64,000 nt of DNA from Rhodobacterales bacterium RIFCSPHIGHO2_02_FULL_62_130 (GTDB taxonomy: Bacteria; Pseudomonadota; Alphaproteobacteria; Rhodobacterales; Rhodobacteraceae). Positions within the stretch are counted from its first letter, which is position 1. Each line of letters begins with the position of its first letter. The DNA lies in NCBI GenBank assembly GCA_001828855.1, contig MHZT01000013.1, positions 171,336 through 235,335 of the forward strand, written 5' to 3'. This document shows positions 8,191 to 17,469 of this stretch, piece by piece. The position numbers were made by a program, and so were the translations under genes. A model generated the notes under the pieces. It was not told where the DNA came from, searched no databases, and was given only the letters and a program-made list of their open reading frames with translations.

Positions 8191-9156
8191 TTATTTCAAG
8201 GGGCTTTTATAGGTCATCCGCCGCACCGATCCGGTTTTCGACCGCATCAGGATGGTTTCGGTGGTGACCCAGCCCGGTTCGATCTTGATGCCCGACAGGA
8301 TGGAGCCAGAGGTGACGCCGGTGGCGGCGAAGATCACGTCGGCAGTGACCATCTCGTCGCGGGTATAGACGCGGTTCAGGTCGGTGATGCCGGCCTTCAG
8401 GGCGCGACCGCGTTCGTCGTCATTGCGGAACAACAGCTTGCCATACATCTGCCCGCCCATGCATTTCAGGGCCGAGGCCGCCAGCACGCCTTCGGGCGCG
8501 CCACCGGAGCCCATATACATGTCGATTCCGGTAATTTCGCTTTCGGCGCAATGGATTACGCCCGCCACATCGCCATCGGTGATCAGGCGGATCGCGGCTC
8601 CGGTAGAGCGGACTTCGGCGATCAAAGCCTCATGCCGGGGGCGTTCAAGGATACAGACGGAGATCTGGTCGGCGGGGACGCCTTTGGCGCGGGCCAAGGC
8701 GCGAACCCGCTCGGCGGGGGGCATGTCTAGGGTGACGGTATCGACGGCATAGCCGGGACCGATGGCCAGCTTTTCCATATAAACATCAGGGGCATGCAGC
8801 AAAGTGCCGCGCGGGGCCATGGCGATCACGGTCAGGGCGTTGGGCATGTCCTTGGCGGTCAGCGTGGTTCCTTCCAGCGGGTCAAGCGCGATGTCCACCG
8901 CAGGGCCTTTGCCGGTGCCGACCTCTTCGCCGATGAACAGCATCGGGGCTTCGTCCCGCTCGCCTTCGCCAATCACCACGACGCCGGAAATATCCAGCAA
9001 ATTCAATTGGTCACGCATGGCATTGACCGCGGCCTGATCCGCCGCTTTCTCATCTCCGCGCCCGATCAGCTTGGCCGAGGCCAGCGCCGCCGCTTCGGAA
9101 ACACGGGCTAGGCCCAAGGACAGAAGGCGGTCTTGGAATTCGGTGGCGTCGGCCAT
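8191..9156 (-). CDS. glpX: Class II fructose-1,6-bisphosphatase GlpX
   Basis: A 321-residue class II fructose-1,6-bisphosphatase, making fructose 6-phosphate in gluconeogenesis and the Calvin cycle. VVIGEGERDEAPMLFIGEEVG and DIALDPLEGTTL carry the metal-binding acidic residues of the Li-sensitive phosphatase fold, and MYMGSGGAPEGVLAAS is typical of GlpX. The start at 9156 (MADATEF) has an AGGA ribosome site; the open frame extends 35 codons upstream with no family similarity. It sits between recJ and hom. Confidence 0.95.
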   Translation of the reverse strand: MADATEFQDRLLSLGLARVSEAAALASAKLIGRGDEKAADQAAVNAMRDQLNLLDISGVVVIGEGERDEAPMLFIGEEVGTGKGPAVDIALDPLEGTTLTAKDMPNALTVIAMAPRGTLLHAPDVYMEKLAIGPGYAVDTVTLDMPPAERVRALARAKGVPADQISVCILERPRHEALIAEVRSTGAAIRLITDGDVAGVIHCAESEITGIDMYMGSGGAPEGVLAASALKCMGGQMYGKLLFRNDDERGRALKAGITDLNRVYTRDEMVTADVIFAATGVTSGSILSGIKIEPGWVTTETILMRSKTGSVRRMTYKSPLK

Positions 9157-9636
9157 GAAGGGCGTCCTTTGAATGGGATTTGCCCTTCCTGTAGCGGCGC
9201 GGGGGCAGTGCGGCAAGGATGGTGGCGCTAACATCGGCGCGAAAGCCGGTGGACGCCGCAAGGCTTTGGGCGCGCGGGCTTAATCCGGCGTTTTCACCGG
9301 ATCAAGCTGTGGTTTTGCCGTGGTTTTTCCGTAGTGCATCCGTGCCTACGCCCGCAAGCCAAGGCGGGCGTTAACCAAGGGGCGGCGAATCGGGTTTGGG
9401 GGCGGGCGGGACAAGGAAAGGCACTGTCTTTCCCCGCCCGTAGCGACCCTGCATCGGCGAGACCGTTGCAGCAATAACGTCATAGGCCAGTGCCTGCCCC
9501 GTGGCGGGCGTTGGCCGGTGGCTTTGGGCCACCAGCTTGGGGCTGGGCTGGCGTGGCGCTTGACCTCGGCGATGGCCTCGGTCTGATCGGGCGGCGGTTT
9601 AGGCCGTCCGGTTCGAAGGGCCGATCGGCCCCGCTG
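9157..9636. other. Intergenic region between glpX and hom, nothing assigned
   Basis: 480 bp. It must contain the glpX promoter near 9157-9300. A small hairpin (TCCGG ... CCGGA) lies near 9281-9303, and a TTAACC half-site (9371) resembles half of an alphaproteobacterial CtrA box, but the second half is not clearly spaced. No gene is supported. Confidence 0.4.
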
Positions 9637-10926
9637 TCAGACTTCTTCGATGCGCAGCGCGACGGGGGCGCCGACCAGAACACCGGTGGCCGCGAACAGG
9701 CCGACGGCGTGGTCGATATCATCGCGGGTCGCCTTGTGCGTGACGATCAGCACCGGGGCGTTGGTGCCTTCGTGGCCATATTGGCGCATCTGGTCGATGG
9801 AGACTCCGGCCTCACCCAGACAGGTGGCGATTTTCGCCAGCGCGCCGGGTTTGTCCACCAGCGTCATCCGCAGGTAATAGGGGGCGGGCGTGGCCGCCTT
9901 GGCCGGAGTGGGCGTGGCAAGGGCCGTGGCCGGAATCCCAAAGGTGGGCAGGCGGAAGCCGCGCGCGATGTCGATCACATCGCCCATCACCGCGCTGGCG
10001 GTCGGACCCATGCCAGCACCAGCCCCGCGCATCACGATCTGGCCGACAGAATCGCCTTCCAGCACCACCATATTGGTGCCGCCCTGCAACTGGCCAAGCG
10101 GGCTGTCGGCGGGAACAAGGCAGGGGGTCATGCGCTGTTCAAGGCCGCGCCCCGTCATCTGCGCCACCCCCAGCAGTTTGATGCGATAGCCCATATCGGC
10201 GGCAAGCCGGATGTCGTCGATGGAAATCGCGCCGATGCCTTCCAGCTCCACCGCGTCAAAGCTGACCTTGGTGCCAAAGGCGATGGCGGCCAGCAGGGAC
10301 AGCTTATGGCCTGCGTCGATGCCACCGACGTCCAAATTCGGGTCGGCCTCAAGATAGCCGAGTTTTTGGGCGGCATCGAAAACCGCCTCATAGGACAGGC
10401 CTTCGTTCTGCATCCGCGTCAGGATGTAGTTGCACGAGCCGTTCATCACGCCCATGACCCGTTTGATCTGGTTGCCCGCCAGACCTTCGGTCAGCGCCTT
10501 GATCACGGGGATGCCACCGGCCACGGCTGCCTCAAAGCGGATGACGCGGCCAGCGGCCTCGGCGGCAAGGGCAAGATCCTGACCGTAATGGGCCAGCAGC
10601 GCCTTGTTGGCGGTGACGACATCCTTGCCTGCGGCGATGGCGGCTTCGGTTGCGGCGCGGGCGGCACCTTCATGGCCGCCCATCACTTCGACGAACACAT
10701 CGATATCATCGCGTTTGGCCAAGGCAACCGGATCATCTTCCCAAGCAAAACCGGACAGATCGACGCCGCGATCCTTGCCTTTGGAGCGGGCTGAAACGGC
10801 GGTGATCACCACAGGGCGGCCTGCGCGGGCGGCGATCAGAGCGGCATGGTTTTGCAGGATTTGCACAACGCCGGTGCCAACCGTTCCAAGACCAGCAAGA
10901 CCAAGGCGCAGGGGGGCGGGGGGCAT
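9637..10926 (-). CDS. hom: Homoserine dehydrogenase
   Basis: A 429-residue monofunctional homoserine dehydrogenase, reducing aspartate semialdehyde to homoserine for Thr, Met and Ile synthesis. The NAD(P) loop GLAGLGTVGTGVVQ is at the N-terminus. The catalytic domain carries MNGSCNYIL and the Lys/Asp-rich YLEADPNLDVGGIDAGHKL signature. A C-terminal ACT domain (TLVDKPGALAKIATCLGEAG) gives feedback control, by family knowledge usually by threonine. The start at 10926 (MPPAPLRLG) is the first Met before the Rossmann strand. Confidence 0.97.
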   Translation of the reverse strand: MPPAPLRLGLAGLGTVGTGVVQILQNHAALIAARAGRPVVITAVSARSKGKDRGVDLSGFAWEDDPVALAKRDDIDVFVEVMGGHEGAARAATEAAIAAGKDVVTANKALLAHYGQDLALAAEAAGRVIRFEAAVAGGIPVIKALTEGLAGNQIKRVMGVMNGSCNYILTRMQNEGLSYEAVFDAAQKLGYLEADPNLDVGGIDAGHKLSLLAAIAFGTKVSFDAVELEGIGAISIDDIRLAADMGYRIKLLGVAQMTGRGLEQRMTPCLVPADSPLGQLQGGTNMVVLEGDSVGQIVMRGAGAGMGPTASAVMGDVIDIARGFRLPTFGIPATALATPTPAKAATPAPYYLRMTLVDKPGALAKIATCLGEAGVSIDQMRQYGHEGTNAPVLIVTHKATRDDIDHAVGLFAATGVLVGAPVALRIEEV

Positions 10927-11001
10927 GACATTCTCCGTAACAGCGTTTGTCAGGGTGTTAGCGGTTTCGGCGGCGGCCTGCAACGCGACTTCGCTGCGGT
11001 G

Positions 11002-11232
11002 TTACTGCGCGCGCAAGGCGTCGGCGCGGGCGCGCAGGCGGGCGGCACGGGCGGCGGCGGTTTCGCCAGCAACCTCGGCCAAGGCGGGATCGCCCATCAG
11101 CAGCGCCAGTTCTTCGGCGGTCAGCAGGGCAGGGGCCACCGCATCGGCAGACAAGGATGATTTGGCCGCATCCACCTGCGGAAAGCTGGTGCAGGCGGGC
11201 AGAAGGGCAAAGGCAAGCAGCAAATGACGCAT
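11002..11232 (-). CDS. Small lipoprotein
   Basis: A 76-residue protein with a lipoprotein signal peptide (MRHLLLAFALLPAC); the lipobox LPAC puts the lipidated Cys at residue 14. The mature part is Ala/Leu-rich and helical, ending in an Arg/Ala repeat that could form an amphipathic helix. It lies 75 bp before hom on the same strand. No family or function is recognised; it is probably anchored in the outer or inner membrane. Confidence 0.7.
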   Translation of the reverse strand: MRHLLLAFALLPACTSFPQVDAAKSSLSADAVAPALLTAEELALLMGDPALAEVAGETAAARAARLRARADALRAQ

Positions 11233-11344
11233 CGGGCGTGTCCCTTTGGGGTTGCCCCTGCATAGCGTGTCGCGGGCCGCAGCAAAACCGATTAAAGCGG
11301 TTTGCCTGCACTCTTGCGTCAGATTGCAGGCAAACCGGCTGGTT

Positions 11345-12256
11345 TTAATGCGCGGGCTTGATGAAGGTGCCGTTGCGAAGTTCGGTCATGGCCTGACGCA
11401 GTTCGGCCTGCGTGTTCATCACGATCGGGCCGTGCCATGCCACGGGTTCCTGAATCGGCGCGCCCGAGATCAGCAGAAAGCGCACGCCATCAGGACCGGC
11501 CTGCACGGTGATCTCGTCACCCTTGCCGAATTCGATCAGGGTGCGGTTGCCGGACAGATCGCGGATGTTCAACTCTTCGCCCTTGTATTCCTTCTCAAGC
11601 AGCACGCCTTTCGGACGGGCGGCATCAGCGAATTTGGCTGCACCGTCAAAGACATAGGCAAAGGCGTGGCGGCGGGTGTCGATCTTGAAGGTTTTCTTCT
11701 TTTCAGGCGGCACAAAGATGTCGAGATATTGCGGATCGGCGGCGATGCCATCGACCGGGCCGGTCTTGCCCCAGAACGACCCCACGATCACCTTCACTAT
11801 TGTGCCGTCATCATCCATGATTTCCGGAATATCGGCGGATTTCACGTCCTGATAGCGCGGCTTGGTCATCTTGAGATGGCCCGGCAGGTTGGCCCAAAGC
11901 TGAAACCCGTGCATCTGGCCCTTGCCGTTGCCCTTGGGCATTTCCTGATGCAGGATGCCCGAACCGGCGGTCATCCACTGCACATCGCCGCCCTTCAGGG
12001 TGCCGCGATTGCCAAGGCTGTCGCCATGATCGACCGAGCCGGCAAGGACATAGGTGATGGTCTCGATGCCGCGATGGGGGTGCCACGGAAAGCCCGCCAT
12101 GTAATCGCGCGGGGTGTCGCCGCGGAAATCGTCGAACAGCAGGAAAGGGTCCATCCGTTCAGGGTCGCCAAAGCCGAAGGCGCGGTGGAGGTGGACGCCT
12201 GCGCCTTCAACGGCGGGCATGGCGGTGCTGGTTTTGGTCACAGGACGAATGGACAT
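11345..12256 (-). CDS. Pirin family protein
   Basis: A 303-residue bicupin of the pirin family. The N-terminal cupin has the signature FPWHPHRGIETITYVL and GDVQWMTAGSGILHQEM; its three His and one Glu are the usual metal ligands. Some bacterial pirins have quercetinase activity and others bind metabolic enzymes, so the role here is undetermined. Its start lies about 110 bp from the TadE-like gene on the same strand, but no functional link is obvious. Confidence 0.93.
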   Translation of the reverse strand: MSIRPVTKTSTAMPAVEGAGVHLHRAFGFGDPERMDPFLLFDDFRGDTPRDYMAGFPWHPHRGIETITYVLAGSVDHGDSLGNRGTLKGGDVQWMTAGSGILHQEMPKGNGKGQMHGFQLWANLPGHLKMTKPRYQDVKSADIPEIMDDDGTIVKVIVGSFWGKTGPVDGIAADPQYLDIFVPPEKKKTFKIDTRRHAFAYVFDGAAKFADAARPKGVLLEKEYKGEELNIRDLSGNRTLIEFGKGDEITVQAGPDGVRFLLISGAPIQEPVAWHGPIVMNTQAELRQAMTELRNGTFIKPAH

Positions 12257-12364
12257 GATGCTGGCCCTTTATATGGCGGTCTGCATCGAAGTTAGGGCCG
12301 CCACCGCCTTGCGGCAATGGCAGCGTTTGAACCTATGTCTGTGCGAAAATGCACAAAGATGGGG

Positions 12365-12946
12365 TCAGATGCAGGCGGCGTTCGCAAACGAGATGCAAGG
12401 CACAAAGCGGGGGCGGGTCACGATGAACTGCTCTTGCGTCGAATCCTCGATCCCGACGTTGAAGGCGGGATGATAGCCGACAGCGGTTTCAACCAGCACC
12501 ACATAGTCGCCATCCGACATCTCCGGCATCCGCACATTCGATGCGGTGCCTGCATTGATCACGGTTTGCAGCGTGGCATTGGTCAGGGCGGGCATTGTGG
12601 TGCTGGTGGTGGCCGACCAATGCACCATGAATTTCAGCGTATCCTGATCCCATGTCACGCTGGTCACGCGCAGGGCCACATCCTGATCGTCGTCGATCAG
12701 ATATTCCATGACCGTTTTCATGCCGTTCACATAGGTCTGGTTCACCGGCAACATCTCGCGCGAGATCATGTCGGACAGGGTATAGGACGCCTTTTGCATC
12801 GAATTGAGCGAGCGATACGCATCCCAATAGACAAAAAGTGCCAGATAGGCCCAAAGCATGATCGGCAGCACGATCACCGCCTCGGCCAGCAGGGCGCCGC
12901 TTTCATCACGACCGAAGCGGCGCAGAAGAGAACGCAGAAAGCGCAT
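12365..12946 (-). CDS. TadE-like pilus assembly protein
   Basis: A 193-residue protein with a short basic N-terminus, the TadE-type ESGALLAEAVIVLPIMLWAY segment (Glu then hydrophobic helix, about residues 16-40) and a long extracytoplasmic region. TadE/TadF pseudopilins are processed by the prepilin peptidase and belong to Flp (tight-adherence) pilus systems. It is the last gene of a leftward set 17116-12365; the gap to the next TadE-like gene is only 11 bp, so they are probably cotranscribed. The rest of the tad machinery is not in the window. Confidence 0.82.
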   Translation of the reverse strand: MRFLRSLLRRFGRDESGALLAEAVIVLPIMLWAYLALFVYWDAYRSLNSMQKASYTLSDMISREMLPVNQTYVNGMKTVMEYLIDDDQDVALRVTSVTWDQDTLKFMVHWSATTSTTMPALTNATLQTVINAGTASNVRMPEMSDGDYVVLVETAVGYHPAFNVGIEDSTQEQFIVTRPRFVPCISFANAACI

Positions 12947-12957
12947 GATGTTCGACC

Positions 12958-13494
12958 TTAACTGGGTTCGGTGACAAAGGCAGAGGTGGTATAGAGCGCG
13001 TAGCCGCCCGCAGCGTCCTTGGGCAGGCCCAAGCCGATACCGGTCAGCGGGAAGATCGCGTCCTGCACAACGCAGATCCGTACCAGCATGATGTCATTCT
13101 GCTGACCGATCTGCAGGGCGGTCACCGGATTGATATCCTCGCCCCGGTCAACGCAGGCGATGTCAGAGGTGGGCATCGTCCAGTTCGATGTGGAAATCCG
13201 TGTCATCTCGATGGTGATCGCGTCCTGACACCCCGAAAAGATCACCGTGCGGCCGCAGATTTCCGATTTCAGCAGCTCGGCGGTGGGGATTGTATAGTGG
13301 CCCAGACGCAGCTCGCGCATCGTGATGTCGACTGATTGCTCCAGCATGATCGCGCGGGTCATAAACAGCCCGCTTTCGAAGGATGCCATGAAAATGATGA
13401 TCAGCAACGGCACGGCCATCGCAAATTCGATGGCGGCTGTTCCATCTTCCTTGCGGCAGAAGCCTTTTGCAACTCGGCGCATGAAACGCATCAT
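12958..13494 (-). CDS. TadE-like pilus assembly protein
   Basis: A 178-residue protein starting MMRFMRRVAKGF, then EDGTAAIEFAMAVPLLIIIF, the classic TadE motif of a Gly/Glu-containing stretch leading into a single transmembrane helix. The extracytoplasmic part has several Cys (CGR, SGCQ, IACVD, RICVV) that may form disulphides. ATG at 13494 overlaps the TGA of the upstream VWA-domain gene (ATGA), so translation is coupled. It acts as a minor pseudopilin-like part of a Flp pilus by family inference. Confidence 0.82.
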   Translation of the reverse strand: MMRFMRRVAKGFCRKEDGTAAIEFAMAVPLLIIIFMASFESGLFMTRAIMLEQSVDITMRELRLGHYTIPTAELLKSEICGRTVIFSGCQDAITIEMTRISTSNWTMPTSDIACVDRGEDINPVTALQIGQQNDIMLVRICVVQDAIFPLTGIGLGLPKDAAGGYALYTTSAFVTEPS

Positions 13495-15134
13495 TGGGTC
13501 AACCTCAACTGACTGATGTTGTTGGCAATCGCCCGGAACGCGGACTGGATTTGCAGGCCTTTGGCGTTGAAGTAATGCGCTGCGGACGAGGCACAGCTGC
13601 GGATCTGGGTCTGACCGTTGGTCGGTGCCTCGAAGGCGATGCCATAGACGACGACACCGTTGGCTTTGGCCAGGCTGCAGGATTGCTGCAACTGGCTGTT
13701 CATCGAGGTCGGCTGCACATAGGCGTCGGCAAAGTTGTTCATCCAGGTGTTGTAGATGCTGCTGCGCGAGGTCCATGAGGTGTAAAGCGCGCGGGCATAA
13801 AGCTGCCATGCAACCCAGGACTGGCGCTGCACGGTCCAGACGCCGGACCAATCCTGCTGCACAGCCGGGGTCGAGTTGTTGGTCCAAGGCGTCGCCTGCC
13901 ATGCCGAGCGGTGCGGCACCCAATACTGGTTCGGTGCGGCGCGCGAGGCGTGGAAGATCGAATAGTTGCCATCCGCCGCGCGATAGATCGGCGAGGGGCC
14001 GGATTTATAGGCGTCAGGCACATAGGTATGCGAGACATGTTCGCCATCCGTCATCAGCACGACCAGTTTCATCGAATTGTGGTCGTCCCAGTCGAACGGG
14101 CGGCCATCGAATTCGGTGCGGATGTTACCGCTGACCACAAATTCCGAATACATGTCGCGCGCGCCGGGATCGAGCAGCGCCAGACCCCATTTCATCCCCA
14201 GCATGATCGAGGTGTTGCCGCCCGCCGTCATCGCGCCGATCTGCGCTTGCAGGGTGGCCACGTCGTTCGAGGGCAGGCGGATGATATTCTTGTCGGTGGC
14301 GATGCAATAAGGCTCTGCCGTTTTCATCCGCGCATAGCTGGTGCTGGATTGATCGACATAGGAGCTGGTCTGATCGGTGCTGGAGTCCATATCGGCATAG
14401 GCGGTCATCGACAGTGGCGTCGTGCGCGAAATGCCGGTGACGGAATACATGCTGGCCGGAATTTCAAGGCAGTTGACGTTGGCCACACCATGCAGGTGCT
14501 GGGCGTTGTATTTGGCGCGCAGGGTCGGGCCAAGGTTCACTTGGGCGTTATACGGCACCACCACAATCGAGATGCGGTTCTCGTCGTCCGAGGTCAGTAC
14601 GGTCTGCACGAATTCCTTGGCTGCGGTCTTGAGGTTGGACAGCTTGGTTCCCGACATGGAACCGGAGACGTCCAGCACCAGCGCGATTTCCACATTGGTC
14701 ACGCGCTGTTCTGCCATCGAGTGGCCGGGAGCTTCGAAGTCCTGAACCCCAAGCATGTGCAGGAAGTAAGGCTCGGCGTCGGCACGGGCATCGGCCGTCA
14801 CCTCTTTGAAGTTGATGCCCTCATCCACCTGAACATTGGTCAGGTATTGCAGCAGGCCGGCCTTGTCGAAGTAATCGTTCACCACGTCGATGGCATCAAG
14901 ATCCTGACTGAGCGAGGCAGCGGCCAAGGTCGAACGGTCCAGCGTGTTTTGCAGTGTCGTGCGGGTTTGTTCATAGCGCATGAGGTCTACGGCCATGCCG
15001 CCCATCATGATCATCAGGGTGAACAGGACCATCGCAAACATTGCAACGGTGCCATGCTCGGCCTTGGCAAAGCGTCGGCATTGGCCGCAGGCGGCCCGAC
15101 TGGCTGCTGCCGTGACTGATCTGACCTGTGCCAT
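13491..15134 (-). CDS. TadG-like protein with von Willebrand factor A domain
   Basis: A 547-residue protein. After a basic N-terminus, GTVAMFAMVLFTLMIMMGG forms a single TM helix, followed by the TadE/TadG-type VDLMRYEQTRTTLQNTLDR segment. A VWA domain begins at VEIALVLDVSGSMSGTKLSN, a complete MIDAS motif (DxSxS); the later VVLMTDGEH supplies its acidic residue. A long insert rich in Tyr, Ser and Trp lies before the C-terminus. Start 15134 is chosen for its AGGGGAGA ribosome site. TadG proteins are thought to help anchor or assemble Flp pili. It is paralogous to the next gene. Confidence 0.87.
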   Translation of the reverse strand: MAQVRSVTAAASRAACGQCRRFAKAEHGTVAMFAMVLFTLMIMMGGMAVDLMRYEQTRTTLQNTLDRSTLAAASLSQDLDAIDVVNDYFDKAGLLQYLTNVQVDEGINFKEVTADARADAEPYFLHMLGVQDFEAPGHSMAEQRVTNVEIALVLDVSGSMSGTKLSNLKTAAKEFVQTVLTSDDENRISIVVVPYNAQVNLGPTLRAKYNAQHLHGVANVNCLEIPASMYSVTGISRTTPLSMTAYADMDSSTDQTSSYVDQSSTSYARMKTAEPYCIATDKNIIRLPSNDVATLQAQIGAMTAGGNTSIMLGMKWGLALLDPGARDMYSEFVVSGNIRTEFDGRPFDWDDHNSMKLVVLMTDGEHVSHTYVPDAYKSGPSPIYRAADGNYSIFHASRAAPNQYWVPHRSAWQATPWTNNSTPAVQQDWSGVWTVQRQSWVAWQLYARALYTSWTSRSSIYNTWMNNFADAYVQPTSMNSQLQQSCSLAKANGVVVYGIAFEAPTNGQTQIRSCASSAAHYFNAKGLQIQSAFRAIANNISQLRLTQ

Positions 15135-15475
15135 CGCCCATCTCCCCTGACCTTGCCTGACGCGGTTGCGTCCGGGCAATGTCCCTACTCGGAACCGTCC
15201 AAGTCTTAGTTGCGCTAAGAGCTGCGGCGAAAATGTGGCGGTTTGTGGGGCGTTTGCAGGGCATTTGCGGCGATTGTTCAGCCTTTGGCCGCGATCCTGT
15301 CGAAAGGCCGCGATTGTTGCCAAAGCCATCCCAATCCGCCCTATTCCGGCCCAAAGCGGCGATAGCCGAAGCGGCGGGATAAGCGGGGCTGCGCCGGCCT
15401 ATATGCGAATCGGAACAGCGCAAGGACAACAATACAGGACGCCCTGTCCTTGGGCTGCCTTGCCGATGCCCGCTG
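15135..15475. other. Intergenic region between the two tadG-like genes
   Basis: 341 bp. An 8-bp inverted repeat (CAAGGACA at 15421-15428, TGTCCTTG at 15445-15452), with an alternative inner ACAGG/CCTGT stem, lies 24 bp past the stop of the upstream gene and may end or stabilise its transcript; there is no T-run. A 6-bp inverted repeat (TCTTAG/CTAAGA, 15204-15220) lies about 70 bp before the 15134 start and is a possible operator. No gene is seen. Confidence 0.45.
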
Positions 15476-17116
15476 CTATTGTGTCAGCTTCAATTGCGAC
15501 AGGTTCGACGCGATCGAGCGGAAGGCCGTCTGGATTTGCAGGCCTTGGGCGTTGAAGTAATGCGCGGGCGAGGTGGCGCAGTTGCGGATCTGGGTCTGCC
15601 CGTTGGCCGGTGCTTCAAACGCGATGCCATAGACCACGACATTGCTGGCCTTGGCCTGCGCGCAGGATTGTTGCAGCAGGCTGTTCATGGTGCCTGCGGC
15701 GGCATAGGTCGACTGCATGGCTGCCATCGCGGTATTATACGCGGCGGTGCGGGTGGAAGAGGACGTGCCAAGCGCACGGCCATAGAACTGCCACGCCACA
15801 TAGGTCAGCTTCAGGTTTGCCCAGATGCCCTCCCAGCTTTGCCGCACCGCCGGGGTTGCGGTGTTGCTCCAGGGTGTTGCCTGCCATGTGCTGCGGTGCG
15901 GCACCCAATACTGGTTCGGCGCGGGGCGCGTGGCATGGAAGATCGAGTAATTGCCATCGCCCGTGCTGCGGAAGATCGGGGATGGGCCGGTCTTGTAGGC
16001 GTCGTTGATGCGGTTGTGGGCCACATGCTCGCCATCCGTCATCAGCACGATGAGCTTCAGCGCCTCGCGGTCGGTATAGTCAAACGGGCGGTCCGCCAGC
16101 GTGGCGGGGATGTGACCTGCCAGCCGCAATTCGGTGAACATGGGGCGGGCCGCAGGGTCCAGCAGGGACAGGCCCCATTTCATGCCATACATGATCGAGG
16201 TATTCCCTCCCGCCTGCAGCGCGTTGATCTGTGATTGCAGCGCCGCGATGTTCTGGCCGGGCAGGCGGACGATGTTGCCGGTCGAGGGCGGGCAAAAGGC
16301 CGATCCGTAATTCGGGCGGGCATAGGTGCTGTCGGTCGGGGACACAAAGCCGTTGGTGGTATTGGTGGCATAGGCAATGTCGGCATAGGCCATCATCGGC
16401 AGCGCCAGCGTGCGCGACAGGCTGCTGCTGGCAAAGCTGTCGGTCGGCAATTCGACGCAGTTGACGCTTGCCACACCGTGCTGGTTCACCGCATTGTATT
16501 TTGCCCGCAGCACCGGCCCAAGGTTCACCTGGGCATTGTAAGGCACAATCGCAACGGAAATGCGATGCTCGGCATCTTGCGACAGCACCGTGTTGACGAA
16601 TTCTGCCGCCGCCGTTTTGAGGTTGGCAAGCTTTGCCCCCGACATCGAACCCGATACGTCCAGCACCAGCACGATTTCCACATTGGTGGTGCGCTGTTCG
16701 GCAATCGCGGCCCCTGCGGCGTAGAATTCCTGAATACCGATCATCGGCATGAAGATCGGGTCGGTATCGACGCGGCCCGTGGCCTGAACGGTGCGGAAGT
16801 TCAGACCCTCCAGCACAGTGACATCTTCCAACTGGTCCAGCAGGCCGACCTTGGCGACGCAATCGCGCAGAACGTCGTCGGCATTCAGCCGCTGGGTCAG
16901 GCTGGCCGCCATCAGCGCGCAGCGGTCCAGCGTGTTTTGCAGGGCGGTGCGGGTTTGTTCATAGCGCATCAGATCAATGGCAAAGCCGCCCATCATCGCC
17001 ATCAACAGGAACAGGAACAGCGCGAACACGATCAGGGAACCACTCTCCTCGCGGCGATACACCCGCACAGAACCGCTCAGGCGGCGGCGGGCAGAGGCGA
17101 GATTACGGATGGCCAT
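15476..17116 (-). CDS. TadG-like protein with von Willebrand factor A domain (paralogue)
   Basis: A 546-residue paralogue of the neighbouring VWA protein with the same layout: basic start, TM helix (LIVFALFLFLLMAMMGGFAI), DLMRYEQTRTALQNTLDRC, MIDAS in VEIVLVLDVSGSMSGAKLAN, VLMTDGEHVAHN, and a C-terminus LRSIASNLSQLKLTQ nearly matching its partner. Start at 17116 (MAIRNLAS) has an AGGGAA ribosome site; the open frame extends 113 codons upstream without similarity. The two genes are a tandem duplication that has diverged mainly in the cytoplasmic end and the mid-domain. Confidence 0.87.
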   Translation of the reverse strand: MAIRNLASARRRLSGSVRVYRREESGSLIVFALFLFLLMAMMGGFAIDLMRYEQTRTALQNTLDRCALMAASLTQRLNADDVLRDCVAKVGLLDQLEDVTVLEGLNFRTVQATGRVDTDPIFMPMIGIQEFYAAGAAIAEQRTTNVEIVLVLDVSGSMSGAKLANLKTAAAEFVNTVLSQDAEHRISVAIVPYNAQVNLGPVLRAKYNAVNQHGVASVNCVELPTDSFASSSLSRTLALPMMAYADIAYATNTTNGFVSPTDSTYARPNYGSAFCPPSTGNIVRLPGQNIAALQSQINALQAGGNTSIMYGMKWGLSLLDPAARPMFTELRLAGHIPATLADRPFDYTDREALKLIVLMTDGEHVAHNRINDAYKTGPSPIFRSTGDGNYSIFHATRPAPNQYWVPHRSTWQATPWSNTATPAVRQSWEGIWANLKLTYVAWQFYGRALGTSSSTRTAAYNTAMAAMQSTYAAAGTMNSLLQQSCAQAKASNVVVYGIAFEAPANGQTQIRNCATSPAHYFNAQGLQIQTAFRSIASNLSQLKLTQ

Positions 17117-17469
17117 AACAGGTTCCCTTACACAATCCGGCCACCGGAGCGGCCAGAAAACATCACTTTTCCGCCACAGCGCTGCCCAGAAGTTAAGGCG
17201 AAATTGTGGCAAGCGCGGTAAGATCGGGGCAAACGGGGTTTGGTGGAAACTATCCTTTCGATAGGAAATCATTGTCTTCGGAACAGCAGGGATTGGCGTA
17301 ACCATGCTGGGGTGGAGTTTGACCGGATTGTGCGGAATCGAATCACTATGTGCCAAGTTTTCGGCCGTTTTGCCGGGATTTCGCTGCTGATTTTGTAAAC
17401 TTGACGGGCTACCACTTGGGCAGACGCAAACAGCGTCGTGCCGAATGAACGGCATCTGGGAGGAATGGC
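17117..17469. promoter_or_regulatory. Divergent promoter region between tadG-like gene and glutamate dehydrogenase
   Basis: 353 bp with no gene. It serves both directions. A 5-bp hairpin CTATC-CTTTC-GATAG lies at 17250-17264. Two adjacent GAATC sites (17335-17344) are GANTC sequences of the kind methylated by CcrM in alphaproteobacteria. A GGGAGG ribosome site precedes the ATG at 17470. Exact -35/-10 boxes were not assigned. Confidence 0.4.

Noticed and set aside
9480..9722. 80-codon minus-strand frame downstream of hom
   Set aside because: Overlaps the hom 3' end in another frame and is Pro/Arg/Ser-rich, as expected of a shadow frame in GC-rich DNA.
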